Source: ZC4RG42 sp036676355
Lineage (GTDB): Bacteria; Pseudomonadota; Gammaproteobacteria; Burkholderiales; SG8-39
Reading direction: 5' to 3'
Length of the DNA: 64,000 bases
Assembly: GCA_036676355.1 (NCBI GenBank)
Contig: JAKFDA010000017.1
Span: 11,194 to 75,193, forward strand
The number at the start of each line of letters is the position of its first letter. Positions within the stretch are counted from its first letter, which is position 1. The notes under the pieces are model-generated. The model ran no database searches. It was given only the letters and a program-made list of their open reading frames with translations, and was not told the origin of the DNA. This document shows positions 1 to 8,294 of this stretch, piece after piece. The position numbers and the translations under genes are program-made.

Positions 1-1083
1 ATAGATTTCGAAACCCCAGGGCAGCTCCAGTACATCCTTGAGCGTGCGCGTTTCCGACTGCGGAATGTCGACCGGTTGTTGCTTCTGATAAATGCATGCT
101 TTCATGCAGTCGTTGCAGATGCGATGGCCGGTCGCTGCGACCATCGGATTGTCGACGGCGATGATTGCCAGGGCGGCGAGCGAGAGACTCTGCGATTTCG
201 CGCTGTGAAACTCGGATATCTTTTCTTCCAGCGGGCAGCCGGCAAGGGTCACGTTGAAAACGCTTTTCTTGAACGTGACCTGTTGCGGTGCCTCGACCGG
301 TGCTTTTTCGCGCAGCCCCTTGGAGCAGGAATCCTTGCCCTGGTTGTGACACCAGATGCAGTAGTTGGTCTGATCGAGCGCGCCGGTGAGGTCGGTGCCC
401 TGATCGGTCAGCTTGAAACCTTCGCGGCGGCGCAGATGTTCGGGCTGAATGCTGAACGTCGTGACGCCGTCTTCCTCCTTGCGCTGCGCGTGCAGCAGCA
501 GGTTGTATGGATCGGTTTTCGCCGGCTGCTTGAACAGCACGCCGTCGCGGTGCGCGCGCCGACCGACCGGTGTGTGCAGTGCCCAGCCGGCGTATTTAAG
601 CGCGAGATCCAGTTGGCGTGCATGGGCCGGCTCATCTTTCAGCCACGCTTCGACATGAGTGGCGAACGTCAATTCATCGAAGTGTCCGCCGAACAACTCG
701 GTCAGTTCGCGCGCCAGCGCGGGGCCGTCGAGCGTTTCCGCTTCAGCGGGTTTGACCTTGCTTGCCGCGCGGCGCTGCACGAACTGGCGCTTGACGGCGT
801 AGAGCGGCGACAGCGCGTCGTGTCGGGCGGCCAGCGCCATCACTGCATCGGTGATGCCGAACAGTTGTGCTAGAAAGCGATCCAGGTACGGCGCCAGATC
901 GAGTAGCAGCGTGGATTCCTCCTTCATCGCGACGGCGCCGGGATTGGCGCGAGCGGAGAGGAGACGGCCCTTCAGTGCCGGCGCAGCGACGCCGACGAAA
1001 TCGACGAAGTGAGCATCAAGCTTGATCAAGCCTTCGCGGCGATAGAGATCGGCAAACTGCAGGTTATGAGCGAGTCGGAGCAT
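1..1083 (-). CDS. Cys-rich FAD/pyridine-nucleotide-type oxidoreductase, N-terminal part (runs off left edge)
   Basis: An uninterrupted minus-strand frame of 361 codons starts with ATG at 1083 and is still open at base 1, so the C-terminal part is missing. Visible landmarks are CIWC at residues 242-245 followed by a Cys at 253 (CxxCx7C), and CNDCMKAC at 323-330 (CxxCxxxC). These cysteine clusters resemble the Fe-S domain that precedes the FAD/NAD(P) domains in GltD-like and dihydropyrimidine-dehydrogenase-like enzymes. I recall large (over 1000 aa) betaproteobacterial oxidoreductases of this type encoded beside fdxA, but the flavin domain is outside the window. fdxA lies 114 bp upstream on the same strand, so the two may share a transcript. 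That they are redox partners is inference. Confidence 0.6.
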   Translation of the reverse strand, partial: MLRLAHNLQFADLYRREGLIKLDAHFVDFVGVAAPALKGRLLSARANPGAVAMKEESTLLLDLAPYLDRFLAQLFGITDAVMALAARHDALSPLYAVKRQFVQRRAASKVKPAEAETLDGPALARELTELFGGHFDELTFATHVEAWLKDEPAHARQLDLALKYAGWALHTPVGRRAHRDGVLFKQPAKTDPYNLLLHAQRKEEDGVTTFSIQPEHLRRREGFKLTDQGTDLTGALDQTNYCIWCHNQGKDSCSKGLREKAPVEAPQQVTFKKSVFNVTLAGCPLEEKISEFHSAKSQSLSLAALAIIAVDNPMVAATGHRICNDCMKACIYQKQQPVDIPQSETRTLKDVLELPWGFEIY

Positions 1084-1197
1084 TAGGTGTCCGGCGCGCG
1101 AGTTCAACGTGCATGTTTCGCGCGCTCAGAGGCTGGAGGATGAGGGCTTGCAGAAGAAATGGGGGCGGCTGATCGTTTAGCAAGACCGGCCTGCCGA

Positions 1198-1521
1198 TCA
1201 GCGTTCCAGCAGATGCAGTTTTTCTTTGACGTCTTTCCATTCTTCGGCGTCAGGCAGCGCTTCCTTGCGATCGGTGATGGCGGGCCACTCGCGCGCCAGT
1301 TCGGCGTTCAGCGCGATGAAATTGCGCTGGTCTTCCGGCACATCTTCCTCTGCGTAGATCGCGTTCACCGGGCATTCCGGGATGCAGACGGCGCAGTCGA
1401 TACACTCGTCCGGATCGATCGCCAGAAAATTGGGGCCTTCGCGGAAGCAATCGACCGGGCATACATCAACGCAGTCGGTATGCTTGCACTTGATACAGGA
1501 TTCGGTAACAACGTGAGGCAT
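1198..1521 (-). CDS. fdxA: Ferredoxin FdxA, [3Fe-4S][4Fe-4S] type
   Basis: A 107-residue cytosolic seven-iron ferredoxin. The N-terminal half has a cluster-binding motif of Cys 9, 12, 17 and 21 with Pro after the last (CIKCKHTDCVDVCPVDC). A classical CxxCxxCxxxCP motif follows (CIDCAVCIPECPVNAIY). The acidic C-terminal extension with the helix ending EKLHLLER is typical of the Azotobacter FdI family. The frame is open further upstream, but I take ATG 1521: the protein then begins MPHVVTESC as in the family, and an AGGA ribosome-binding site sits about 8 nt before it. It precedes the truncated Cys-rich oxidoreductase on the same strand, which may be its electron-transfer partner (inference). 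Confidence 0.95.
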   Translation of the reverse strand: MPHVVTESCIKCKHTDCVDVCPVDCFREGPNFLAIDPDECIDCAVCIPECPVNAIYAEEDVPEDQRNFIALNAELAREWPAITDRKEALPDAEEWKDVKEKLHLLER

Positions 1522-1624
1522 GATGGGTCCTGAATATGAATTCGATAAATCGGCATTTCGACTATTGCCGCGCGCCGTTTCAAGCAGCGTATTCACAACG
1601 CATAAAGGCGACGTGAACGAAGCA

Positions 1625-1653
1625 AGATTAGCCCACTCGGCTCCCCATTTCAA
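1625..1653 (-). promoter_or_regulatory. Predicted sigma-70 promoter for fdxA
   Basis: Read on the minus strand, TTGAAA (1653-1648) and TAATCT (1630-1625) are separated by exactly 17 bp. Transcription would start near 1618, giving a leader of about 97 nt before fdxA. No other equally good pair was seen in the 260-bp divergent gap between fdxA and the hydrolase gene. Prediction from sequence only. Confidence 0.45.
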
Positions 1654-1781
1654 ACGTGGGGAACATGGAAAATACTTATGCGACAACAATATAAAACGCT
1701 GTCCTGCGCATGGATTTGCCGTAGATCAAGAAAACCTTGCATACCGCATGCGGTCGATGCGGTCGACTCGGGCGTGAAGCA

Positions 1782-2651
1782 ATGAAGAGCAGTGAGTCCC
1801 TGTTTCTGGATGTGCGCGGCCTGCGCTATCACGTGCGGCGCTGGGGCGACGTCGATGCGCCGATGCTGTGGATGCTGCATGGCTGGATGGATGTCTCGGC
1901 GTCGTTTCAGTTCGTTGTCGATGCCTTGCAAGGCGATTGGTGCGTCATGGCGCCCGATTGGCGCGGCTTTGGCGAAACACAATGGAGCGGCGCACAGAGT
2001 TACTGGTTCCCTGACTATCTGGCTGATCTGGATCAACTGCTCGATCGCCTGCAGCCCGCCGTGCCGGTTCGTCTTGTGGGGCATAGCATGGGCGGCAACG
2101 TCGCCTGCCTGTATGCCGGTGTCCGGCCGCATCGCGTCGGCAGATTGATCAACCTCGAAGGTCTGGGCGTCGCCATGCAACCGCCCGAGCAGGCGGTGGC
2201 GCGCTACGAGCGTTGGCTGGGTGAACTCGCCGCGCCGACGCGGTTCAATTCCTATCAAAGCTTCGATGCCTTCGCTCAGCGTCTCATGCAGCGCACTCCG
2301 CGTCTGACTGCGGCGCGCGCTGATTTTCTCGCCCGACATTGGGGCAGGGAAGACGAATCAGGTCGTGTGGTGCTGCGTGGCGACCCGGCGCACAAACGTG
2401 TCAATCCGATTCTTTATCGGCTGGCCGAAGCGATGGCCTGCTGGCGCCGGGTCACCGCTGATGTCCTATGGGTCGAAGGCGCGGACTCCGGCGCTGCGAA
2501 GCGGCTCAACCTAAGCGCCGAGGACGTTGCTGCGCGTCGCGCATGTTTCTCGTCGCTGCGTTGCGAGACCGTCGCCGACGCTGGTCACATGCTGCATCAC
2601 GAGCAGCCGGAGGCACTTGCCGGACTGATCGATGCGTTCCTCGCGCCCTGA
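1782..2651 (+). CDS. Alpha/beta hydrolase
   Basis: A 289-residue alpha/beta-hydrolase-fold protein, probably cytosolic. The nucleophile elbow GHSMGG carries Ser102. The oxyanion region is MLHGWMD, an acidic residue lies in VEGAD, and the catalytic His is in DAGHMLHHEQP near the C terminus. Substrate cannot be told from sequence; family members include esterases, epoxide hydrolases and C-C hydrolases. The frame is open back to a TTG at 1737, but ATG 1782 gives the normal compact N terminus. No strong ribosome-binding site is visible at either. The PHP-domain gene follows 85 bp downstream in the same direction, so co-transcription is possible. Confidence 0.85.
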   Translation: MKSSESLFLDVRGLRYHVRRWGDVDAPMLWMLHGWMDVSASFQFVVDALQGDWCVMAPDWRGFGETQWSGAQSYWFPDYLADLDQLLDRLQPAVPVRLVGHSMGGNVACLYAGVRPHRVGRLINLEGLGVAMQPPEQAVARYERWLGELAAPTRFNSYQSFDAFAQRLMQRTPRLTAARADFLARHWGREDESGRVVLRGDPAHKRVNPILYRLAEAMACWRRVTADVLWVEGADSGAAKRLNLSAEDVAARRACFSSLRCETVADAGHMLHHEQPEALAGLIDAFLAP

Positions 2652-2736
2652 GAAGCGAGGGGCGCGTGGTACTATTGCGCGTTATGGCGGACCGTCGGCG
2701 ATCGACAGAAATCGTGGCGGACCCACCGAAAAGATC

Positions 2737-3573
2737 ATGGCACTCAACCTCGATTTGCATTGTCACTCGACTTTTTCCGACGGCGTGTTGTCGCCGCAGG
2801 ACTTGTTGCGTCGCGCTGCGGCCAACGGCGTAAATGCACTGGCGTTGACGGATCATGACAACGTCTCGGGCTTGAGCGAAGCTGCGCTGGCAGCGCAGGA
2901 GAGCGGCATTCGTTTCGTTCCTGGTGTAGAGATCTCCACAACCTGGAACGAGCTGACCATCCACATCGTCGGCCTGGGCATCGACCACGAAAACGCTGCG
3001 TTGCAAGACGGCCTCGCACATGTGCGCAGCAGCCGCGGCCGGCGCGCCGAACTGATCGCCGTGGAACTCGATCGCGTCGGGATCGACGGCAGCCTGGAAG
3101 GTGCGTACGCTTATGCGGAGAACCCCGAACTGATCAGCCGCACCCATTTCGCACGCTTCCTGGTGTCGCACGGCTATGCTTCGGATGTGAAATCGGTGTT
3201 TCAACATTTTCTCGTTCCAGGCAAGCCGGGTTATGTCGCGCACGAGTGGTGCACTGTGACGGAGGCGGTAGGCTGGATTTGCGCGAGCGGCGGCCAGGCG
3301 ATCGTTGCGCATCCGGGACGCTACAAGATGAATCGCCATGAGATGACGCAGTTTCTTGGCGAGTTCAAGGAAGCGGGCGGCACCGGTATCGAAGTCGTCA
3401 CAGGCAGTCATTCACCCGAGCAATATGACGAATATGCGCGCCGCGCGCGGGATTTCGAATTGCTCGCTTCGCGCGGATCTGATTTTCACGGTCCCGGCGA
3501 AACGCGCGCAGACCTCGGGCGCTTGCCTGATCTGCCGCGCGATGTGAAGCCTGTCTGGCGCGACTGGGTCTGA
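2737..3573 (+). CDS. PHP-domain phosphoesterase, RNase AM / YciV (TrpH) family
   Basis: A 278-residue PHP metallo-phosphoesterase. Metal-binding motifs appear in order: HCHSTFSDG (His8 and His10), TDHDN, HPGRYK and GSDFHGPG. In E. coli the homologue (Rnm, also YciV/TrpH) trims 5' ends of rRNA and hydrolyses 3',5'-bisphosphonucleotides such as pAp. ATG 2737 is chosen because the PHP fold begins almost at once (ALNLDLHCHS); the upstream extension in frame overlaps the preceding gene. The next gene is yciO, the same neighbour pair as in E. coli, which supports the orthology. Confidence 0.9.
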   Translation: MALNLDLHCHSTFSDGVLSPQDLLRRAAANGVNALALTDHDNVSGLSEAALAAQESGIRFVPGVEISTTWNELTIHIVGLGIDHENAALQDGLAHVRSSRGRRAELIAVELDRVGIDGSLEGAYAYAENPELISRTHFARFLVSHGYASDVKSVFQHFLVPGKPGYVAHEWCTVTEAVGWICASGGQAIVAHPGRYKMNRHEMTQFLGEFKEAGGTGIEVVTGSHSPEQYDEYARRARDFELLASRGSDFHGPGETRADLGRLPDLPRDVKPVWRDWV

Positions 3574-3690
3574 TGCACCGGTTTGCGGTCGGACGACGCG
3601 CGCGATATGTGACCATCGATTCGAAACACAACGGTGCGTGCCGCGAATCGCGGCGCTTAGCGGCATGTCCCTGAATAGAACCAATCGCAC

Positions 3691-4314
3691 ATGTCACAGT
3701 ATTTTGTCATTCACCCCACCAATCCGCAGCGGCGCTTGATCACGCAGGCGGCGGAGATCGTTCGTGACGGCGGCGTAATCGCCTATCCCACCGATTCGTG
3801 CTATGCGCTCGGCTGCCATCTGGGGGACAAGGAGGCAATGATGCGATTACGGCGCATCCGGCACGTCGACGATAGCCACCACCTCACTTTGATGTGCCGG
3901 GACCTGTCTGAAATTGCCGTGTTCGCGCGCGTCGATAACGCGCAATACCGTCTGATCAAGGCGCTGACGCCGGGGAGTTACACGTTCATTCTGGAAGGCA
4001 CGCGCGAATTGCCGCGCCGCCTGCTGCACCCGCGTCGCAAGACCATCGGACTGCGCGTTCCCGAGCACCCGGTCGCACAGGCGCTGCTCGCCGAACTGAA
4101 CGAGCCGCTGCTGTCGACGACGCTGATGTTGAGCGGCGACGAATTTCCGCTGAACGAAGCAACCGACATTCGCGCCAGGCTGGAACGTGAACTCGATCTC
4201 GTCATGGATGCCGGTCCGTGCGGCATTGAACCAACCACTGTGGTCGATCTCACCGGCGAAACGGTCGAAATTCTGCGCAAGGGTAAAGGTTCCATCGCGC
4301 AGATCGCGCACTGA
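3691..4314 (+). CDS. yciO: YciO, Sua5/YciO/YrdC-family protein
   Basis: A 207-residue single-domain protein of the Sua5/YciO/YrdC fold, which binds RNA, ATP and threonine and in TsaC/Sua5 makes threonylcarbamoyl-AMP for tRNA t6A. Signature segments are IAYPTDSCYALGC, RRIRHVDDSHHLTLMCRDL, the nucleotide-site region RKTIGLRVPEHPVAQALL and a C-terminal PTTVVDLTGETVEILRKGKG. The overall pattern matches YciO rather than TsaC. YciO's physiological role is less certain than TsaC's. It lies 117 bp after the PHP RNase gene, as in E. coli. A possible -10 (TAAAAT, 4342-4347) lies just after it and could serve the next gene; I see no convincing -35. Confidence 0.9.
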   Translation: MSQYFVIHPTNPQRRLITQAAEIVRDGGVIAYPTDSCYALGCHLGDKEAMMRLRRIRHVDDSHHLTLMCRDLSEIAVFARVDNAQYRLIKALTPGSYTFILEGTRELPRRLLHPRRKTIGLRVPEHPVAQALLAELNEPLLSTTLMLSGDEFPLNEATDIRARLERELDLVMDAGPCGIEPTTVVDLTGETVEILRKGKGSIAQIAH

Positions 4315-4481
4315 GACACCGGGTCAAGCGGGCGGCTCTGCTAAAATCGCGCGCTTATGCGAAGGGGAACTCCGATCAGCCGACTCGGCGCGCGCCGTCG
4401 CGCAATGGGAACATTTTCGCGTCCGACCCTCGCGCGTTGCGCTCGCGCCCGACACTCGATCGAACATTTCTCCGAGCCCTG

Positions 4482-5141
4482 ATGGAATTGAACGTCGTCC
4501 AGACCATTGCCCTGTATGCGATTCCGGTCATTTTCGCCATCACATTGCATGAAGCGGCGCATGGTTATGTGGCGAAGTGGTTCGGCGATTCCACAGCCTA
4601 TGCGCTTGGGCGGGTCAGTCTGAATCCGCTGCGCCATATCGATCCGGTGGGCACCATACTCGTGCCATTGTTGATCCTGCTTGCCAGCAAACTGTTGGGC
4701 GGCAGCCCGCTGCTGTTCGGCTGGGCCAAGCCGGTGCCGGTCAACTATCACGCGCTGCGCCGCCCCAAGCGGGACATGATGTGGGTCGCCGCGGCCGGCC
4801 CGAGCGCCAATGCACTGATGGCGCTGGGCTGGGCCGTCGCGCTCAAGTTCGCTATCGTGAACGGCATGGCGGAAGGCAATTACTTTTACGAAATCGCTTC
4901 GGCCGGCATATTCATAAACGTGATTTTGATGGTGCTCAATCTGCTGCCCATTCCGCCGCTCGACGGCGGACGTATCGCGGTGGGCCTGCTGCCGAATAAA
5001 CTGGCGGGGTCGTTCGCCCGGATCGAGCCTTACGGTTTTCCGATTCTGTTGTTGTTGTTGGTGACCAATCTGTTGACCGTGATTCTGACGCCGATGATCA
5101 TCGTGTCGTATCAACTGATCGGCGCTTTGTTTCAACTTTAA
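4482..5141 (+). CDS. Site-2 protease family (M50B) integral membrane protease
   Basis: A 219-residue polytopic membrane protein with the zinc-protease motif HEAAH at 23-27 inside the first transmembrane segment and the second catalytic motif NLLPIPPLDGG near 153-163, the usual M50B arrangement without a PDZ domain. This is the short YwhC-like subgroup found next to trpS in many proteobacteria. Its substrate is unknown. It is distinct from the RseP homologue encoded later in this window, which has PDZ domains. The start is ATG 4482; an upstream in-frame TTG at 4437 would add an Arg-rich segment not expected in the family. It ends 13 bp before trpS. Confidence 0.88.
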   Translation: MELNVVQTIALYAIPVIFAITLHEAAHGYVAKWFGDSTAYALGRVSLNPLRHIDPVGTILVPLLILLASKLLGGSPLLFGWAKPVPVNYHALRRPKRDMMWVAAAGPSANALMALGWAVALKFAIVNGMAEGNYFYEIASAGIFINVILMVLNLLPIPPLDGGRIAVGLLPNKLAGSFARIEPYGFPILLLLLVTNLLTVILTPMIIVSYQLIGALFQL

Positions 5142-5154
5142 AGGACAAGAGCGA

Positions 5155-6357
5155 ATGTACGCGGAGCGCGTCGTTTCCGGCATGCGACCCACAGGGAGTC
5201 TGCACCTCGGGCATTACCACGGAGCCCTGAAGAACTGGGTCCGCCTGCAGAGCGAATATCCCTGTCTGTACTTCGTCGCGGACTGGCACGCATTGACCAC
5301 GCATTACGACACCCCCGAAGTCATCGAGGACAACGTCTGGGAAATGGTCATCGACTGGCTCGCCGCCGGGGTCGATCCTTCGCAGGCGACGCTGTTCATC
5401 CAGTCGCGCGTACCGGAACACGCCGAGTTGCATACGCTGCTTTCGATGATCACGCCGCTGGGCTGGCTCGAACGCGTCCCAACCTACAAGGACCAGCAGG
5501 AGAAGCTCACCGACCGCGATCTGTCCACCTATGGCTTTCTCGGCTATCCGCTGTTGCAGGCGGCCGATGTGCTGATCTATCGGGCGCAATATGTGCCGGT
5601 GGGCGAAGATCAGGTGCCGCATATCGAATTCATGCGCGAAATGGCGCGGCGCTTCAATCACATTTACGGACGCGAGCCGGGTTTTGAGCAGAAGGCGCTC
5701 GACGCAGTGAAAAAACTCGGCAGCCGCAAGGCCAAGCTCTACAAACAGTTACGCACGCGCTATCAGGAACAGGGCGACGAAGGCGCGCTGGAATCGGCCA
5801 AGGCGCTGCTCGACGAGGCGCAGAATCTCTCGGTCGGCGACAGTGAACGCCTGTTTGGTTATCTGGAAGGCGGCGGGCGTATGATCCTGGCCGAGCCGGA
5901 GGTGCTGCTGACGGAAGCTTCCAGACTGCCGGGGCTCGACGGCGCGAAGATGTCGAAATCCTACGGCAACGCAATCGGGTTGCGCGAAGACCCCGAATCG
6001 GTGACGAAAAAAATCCGCACCATGCCGACCGATCCGGCGCGCGTGAAACGCACCGACCCAGGCGAGCCGGAGCGCTGCCCGGTGTGGCAGTTCCATCTCG
6101 TCTATTCCGACGACAAGACCAAGGACTGGGTGCAGTACGGCTGCCGCAATGCAACCATCGGTTGCCTCGAATGCAAACAACCCATCATCGACAAGGTGCT
6201 CGCCGAACAGGGACCGATGCGCGAACGCGCGCAGCGCTATCTCGACGATCCGACGCTGGTGAAAAACATCATCGCCGACGGCTGCGACAAGGCGCGCGAG
6301 TTCGCGCGCGAAACCATGCGCGACGTGCGCGATGCGATGGGGCTCGACTATTCATGA
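5155..6357 (+). CDS. trpS: Tryptophan--tRNA ligase with Fe-S-type cysteine motif
   Basis: A 400-residue class I aminoacyl-tRNA synthetase charging tRNA-Trp. The HIGH motif is HLGH (17-20) and the KMSKS motif is intact near 265-269. It is about 65 residues longer than E. coli TrpRS because of an insertion between the Rossmann core and KMSKS (roughly 185-255, rich in charged residues). The C-terminal domain has Cys308, Cys330, Cys337 and Cys340, spaced C-x21-C-x6-C-x2-C. This is almost the C-x22-C-x6-C-x2-C pattern that holds a [4Fe-4S] cluster in Thermotoga TrpRS. The scpA start codon overlaps the trpS stop (ATGA at 6354-6357), so the genes are translationally coupled. Confidence 0.96.
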   Translation: MYAERVVSGMRPTGSLHLGHYHGALKNWVRLQSEYPCLYFVADWHALTTHYDTPEVIEDNVWEMVIDWLAAGVDPSQATLFIQSRVPEHAELHTLLSMITPLGWLERVPTYKDQQEKLTDRDLSTYGFLGYPLLQAADVLIYRAQYVPVGEDQVPHIEFMREMARRFNHIYGREPGFEQKALDAVKKLGSRKAKLYKQLRTRYQEQGDEGALESAKALLDEAQNLSVGDSERLFGYLEGGGRMILAEPEVLLTEASRLPGLDGAKMSKSYGNAIGLREDPESVTKKIRTMPTDPARVKRTDPGEPERCPVWQFHLVYSDDKTKDWVQYGCRNATIGCLECKQPIIDKVLAEQGPMRERAQRYLDDPTLVKNIIADGCDKAREFARETMRDVRDAMGLDYS

Positions 6358-7193
6358 GTGTCGAATCGACGAACGACGATCTGCTGCAACTGGTGCCGCA
6401 GCCGCACCATATCGCCAAAGTTCGCGGCGAGCCGATGCTGCAGATGCCGACCGATCTGTACATTCCGCCGGACGCGCTGGAAATCTTCCTCGATACCTTC
6501 GAGGGGCCGCTCGACGTGCTGCTGTATCTCATCCGCAAGGCGAATGTCGACATTCTCGACATTCCGATGGCGCGCGTGACCGCGCAGTACCTCGAATACG
6601 TCGAGGCGATGCGGCGCAAGAATCTCGAACTCGCGGCCGAGTATCTGGTCATGGCCGCGATCCTGATCGAAATCAAGTCGCGCATGCTGCTGCCGCGCCC
6701 GAAACAGGCGCAGGACGACGAACTCGACCCGCGCGCGGAACTGGTGCGCCGCCTGCTCGAATACGAGCAGATGAAACTCGCCGCCCAACGTATCGATGAA
6801 ATGCCGCAACGCGGTCGGGATTTCTGCTCGGTGGAAGTGTGGATCGAGCAATCGCTGGTGAAGCGGTTGCCGAACGTCAACGTGCAGGACCTGGAAAACG
6901 CCTGGCGCACTCTGCTCGCGCAGGCGCGTGTGCGGCAGCATCACACCATCCGGCGCGACGAATTATCGGTGCGTGAACATATGACGCTGATTCTGCGTAA
7001 GCTGACCGAAGGTGTGTTCCATGAATTCACTGCGCTGTTCGACCCGTGGAAAGGGGCGGCGGTACTGGTGGTGAGTTTTCTGGCGATTCTCGAACTTGCG
7101 CGCGAACGCATGATCGACGTGACGCAGGCCGAGCCCTTTGCTCCTATTTACGTCAAACTGGCCGGCCTCGAGCTTGCCGACGACTCCATATAG
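6354..7193 (+). CDS. scpA: Segregation and condensation protein A (kleisin)
   Basis: A 279-residue kleisin that bridges SMC heads in the bacterial condensin with ScpB. Family features are the N-terminal SMC-neck-binding segment FEGPLDVLLYLIRKANVDI (about residues 46-65), the helix with LAAEYLVMAAILIEIKSRMLL, and a C-terminal winged helix ending in IYVKLAGLEL. The start is ATG 6354, overlapping the trpS stop by 4 nt; the long upstream open frame is inside trpS and is not coding in this frame. The partner gene scpB follows after 114 bp, and smc itself is at 27 kb, so the whole complex is encoded in this window. Confidence 0.93.
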   Translation: MSVESTNDDLLQLVPQPHHIAKVRGEPMLQMPTDLYIPPDALEIFLDTFEGPLDVLLYLIRKANVDILDIPMARVTAQYLEYVEAMRRKNLELAAEYLVMAAILIEIKSRMLLPRPKQAQDDELDPRAELVRRLLEYEQMKLAAQRIDEMPQRGRDFCSVEVWIEQSLVKRLPNVNVQDLENAWRTLLAQARVRQHHTIRRDELSVREHMTLILRKLTEGVFHEFTALFDPWKGAAVLVVSFLAILELARERMIDVTQAEPFAPIYVKLAGLELADDSI

Positions 7194-7307
7194 GCAAAAT
7201 CCGGATGAATTCCGTTGCACGAGCGTTGACGAAGCCGGCTTCAAACCGGCAATGCGCCGTGCCGCGGAGCCTTGTTACAGTTTTCATAACGCTTTTGGGG
7301 TGTTTCG

Positions 7308-8294
7308 ATGTTGAATCCCGGTGAAGTCAAGACGGTGCTCGAAACGGCGCTGCTGACCACGCAGGAGCCGATGTCCATCGGCGCGTTACGCAAGCTGTTC
7401 GAAGACGACGTGGGCGCCGATACCATTCGCCGTCTGCTCGACGAGATTCGCGAGCAGTGGAACGAGCGTGGCGTGGAGTTGGTGAATCTGGCCACCGGCT
7501 GGCGCTTCCAGACCCGCCCGCACATGCAGCAGTACCTCGAGCGCGTCAACGGCGAGAAAGCGCCGCGCTATTCGCGCGCCGTGCTGGAAACGCTGGCCAT
7601 CATCGCTTATCGTCAGCCCGTGACGCGCGGCGATATCGAGGATATCCGTGGCGTCACCGTATCACCGAACGTTGTCAAAACACTTGAGTCGCGCGGATGG
7701 ATCGACGTGGTTGGTCATCGCGATGCCCCCGGCAAGCCGGCCCTGTACGCCACCACCAAGGCGTTTCTGGACGATCTCGGCTTGCGATCTTTGCAGGAGT
7801 TGCCGCCGCTTGAAGAAATCAGCCAATCCCTCGAAACAGCGGCGCCGGCCGCAGGCGCCCTCGCAGCGTCCCACGACGAGTCGCAGCGATCGCAGCCCGT
7901 CAGCGACGACGCAACGGCGGGGTTCGAGCACGCAGCGCACGACGGAGTCGAGGGCGACGGCGAATCCGTCGCAACGCCCGACCTCCACGGCGAATCGCAA
8001 GCGCCCGTCGACGGCGACGCGCGATTCGACGGCTCAGGAGACGCGCAGCCGTCCGCCGCGCCCGACGACGCGCTCGCAGGAGCACAGCCGTCCGACGACG
8101 GACAGCGAAACGAGCCGGTGGACGACTACACCTTCGCAACCGACTCGTTCGCTGCCGGCGACGACGTCGCAGCGGGGGAAGCGCAAGGGCGCAACGGATC
8201 CGAACCAGCGGGTCACCCCGCGCGGGAGGCCGAAACGGACGACGGGCCCGATGCGGCCGACGAGCAGGATCGCGAGCGGAGCCCGGCCTACTGA
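7308..8294 (+). CDS. scpB: Segregation and condensation protein B with long acidic tail
   Basis: A 328-residue protein. Residues 1 to about 180 are the two winged-helix domains of ScpB, with the conserved RYSRAVLETLAIIAYRQPVT and RGVTVSPNVVKTLESRGWI segments and ending near LDDLGLRSLQELPPLEEI. Family members such as B. subtilis ScpB stop about here (about 197 aa). The remaining 145 or so residues are low-complexity, rich in Asp, Ala, Gly, Glu and Ser, and probably disordered. The tail overlaps the +1 frame that continues into RluB. A 114-bp gap after scpA contains nothing I can identify beyond a short GCCGG/CCGGC inverted repeat. Confidence 0.9.
   Translation: MLNPGEVKTVLETALLTTQEPMSIGALRKLFEDDVGADTIRRLLDEIREQWNERGVELVNLATGWRFQTRPHMQQYLERVNGEKAPRYSRAVLETLAIIAYRQPVTRGDIEDIRGVTVSPNVVKTLESRGWIDVVGHRDAPGKPALYATTKAFLDDLGLRSLQELPPLEEISQSLETAAPAAGALAASHDESQRSQPVSDDATAGFEHAAHDGVEGDGESVATPDLHGESQAPVDGDARFDGSGDAQPSAAPDDALAGAQPSDDGQRNEPVDDYTFATDSFAAGDDVAAGEAQGRNGSEPAGHPAREAETDDGPDAADEQDRERSPAY

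Noticed and set aside
76..873. Long plus-strand open frame (265 aa)
   Set aside because: It lies opposite the Cys-rich oxidoreductase, which has clear conserved motifs; the plus-strand protein is a GC-driven antisense frame with no recognisable domain.
1737..1781. Upstream TTG start for the alpha/beta hydrolase
   Set aside because: It adds a short Arg/Gly/Cys segment outside the fold and has no ribosome-binding site; ATG 1782 is simpler.
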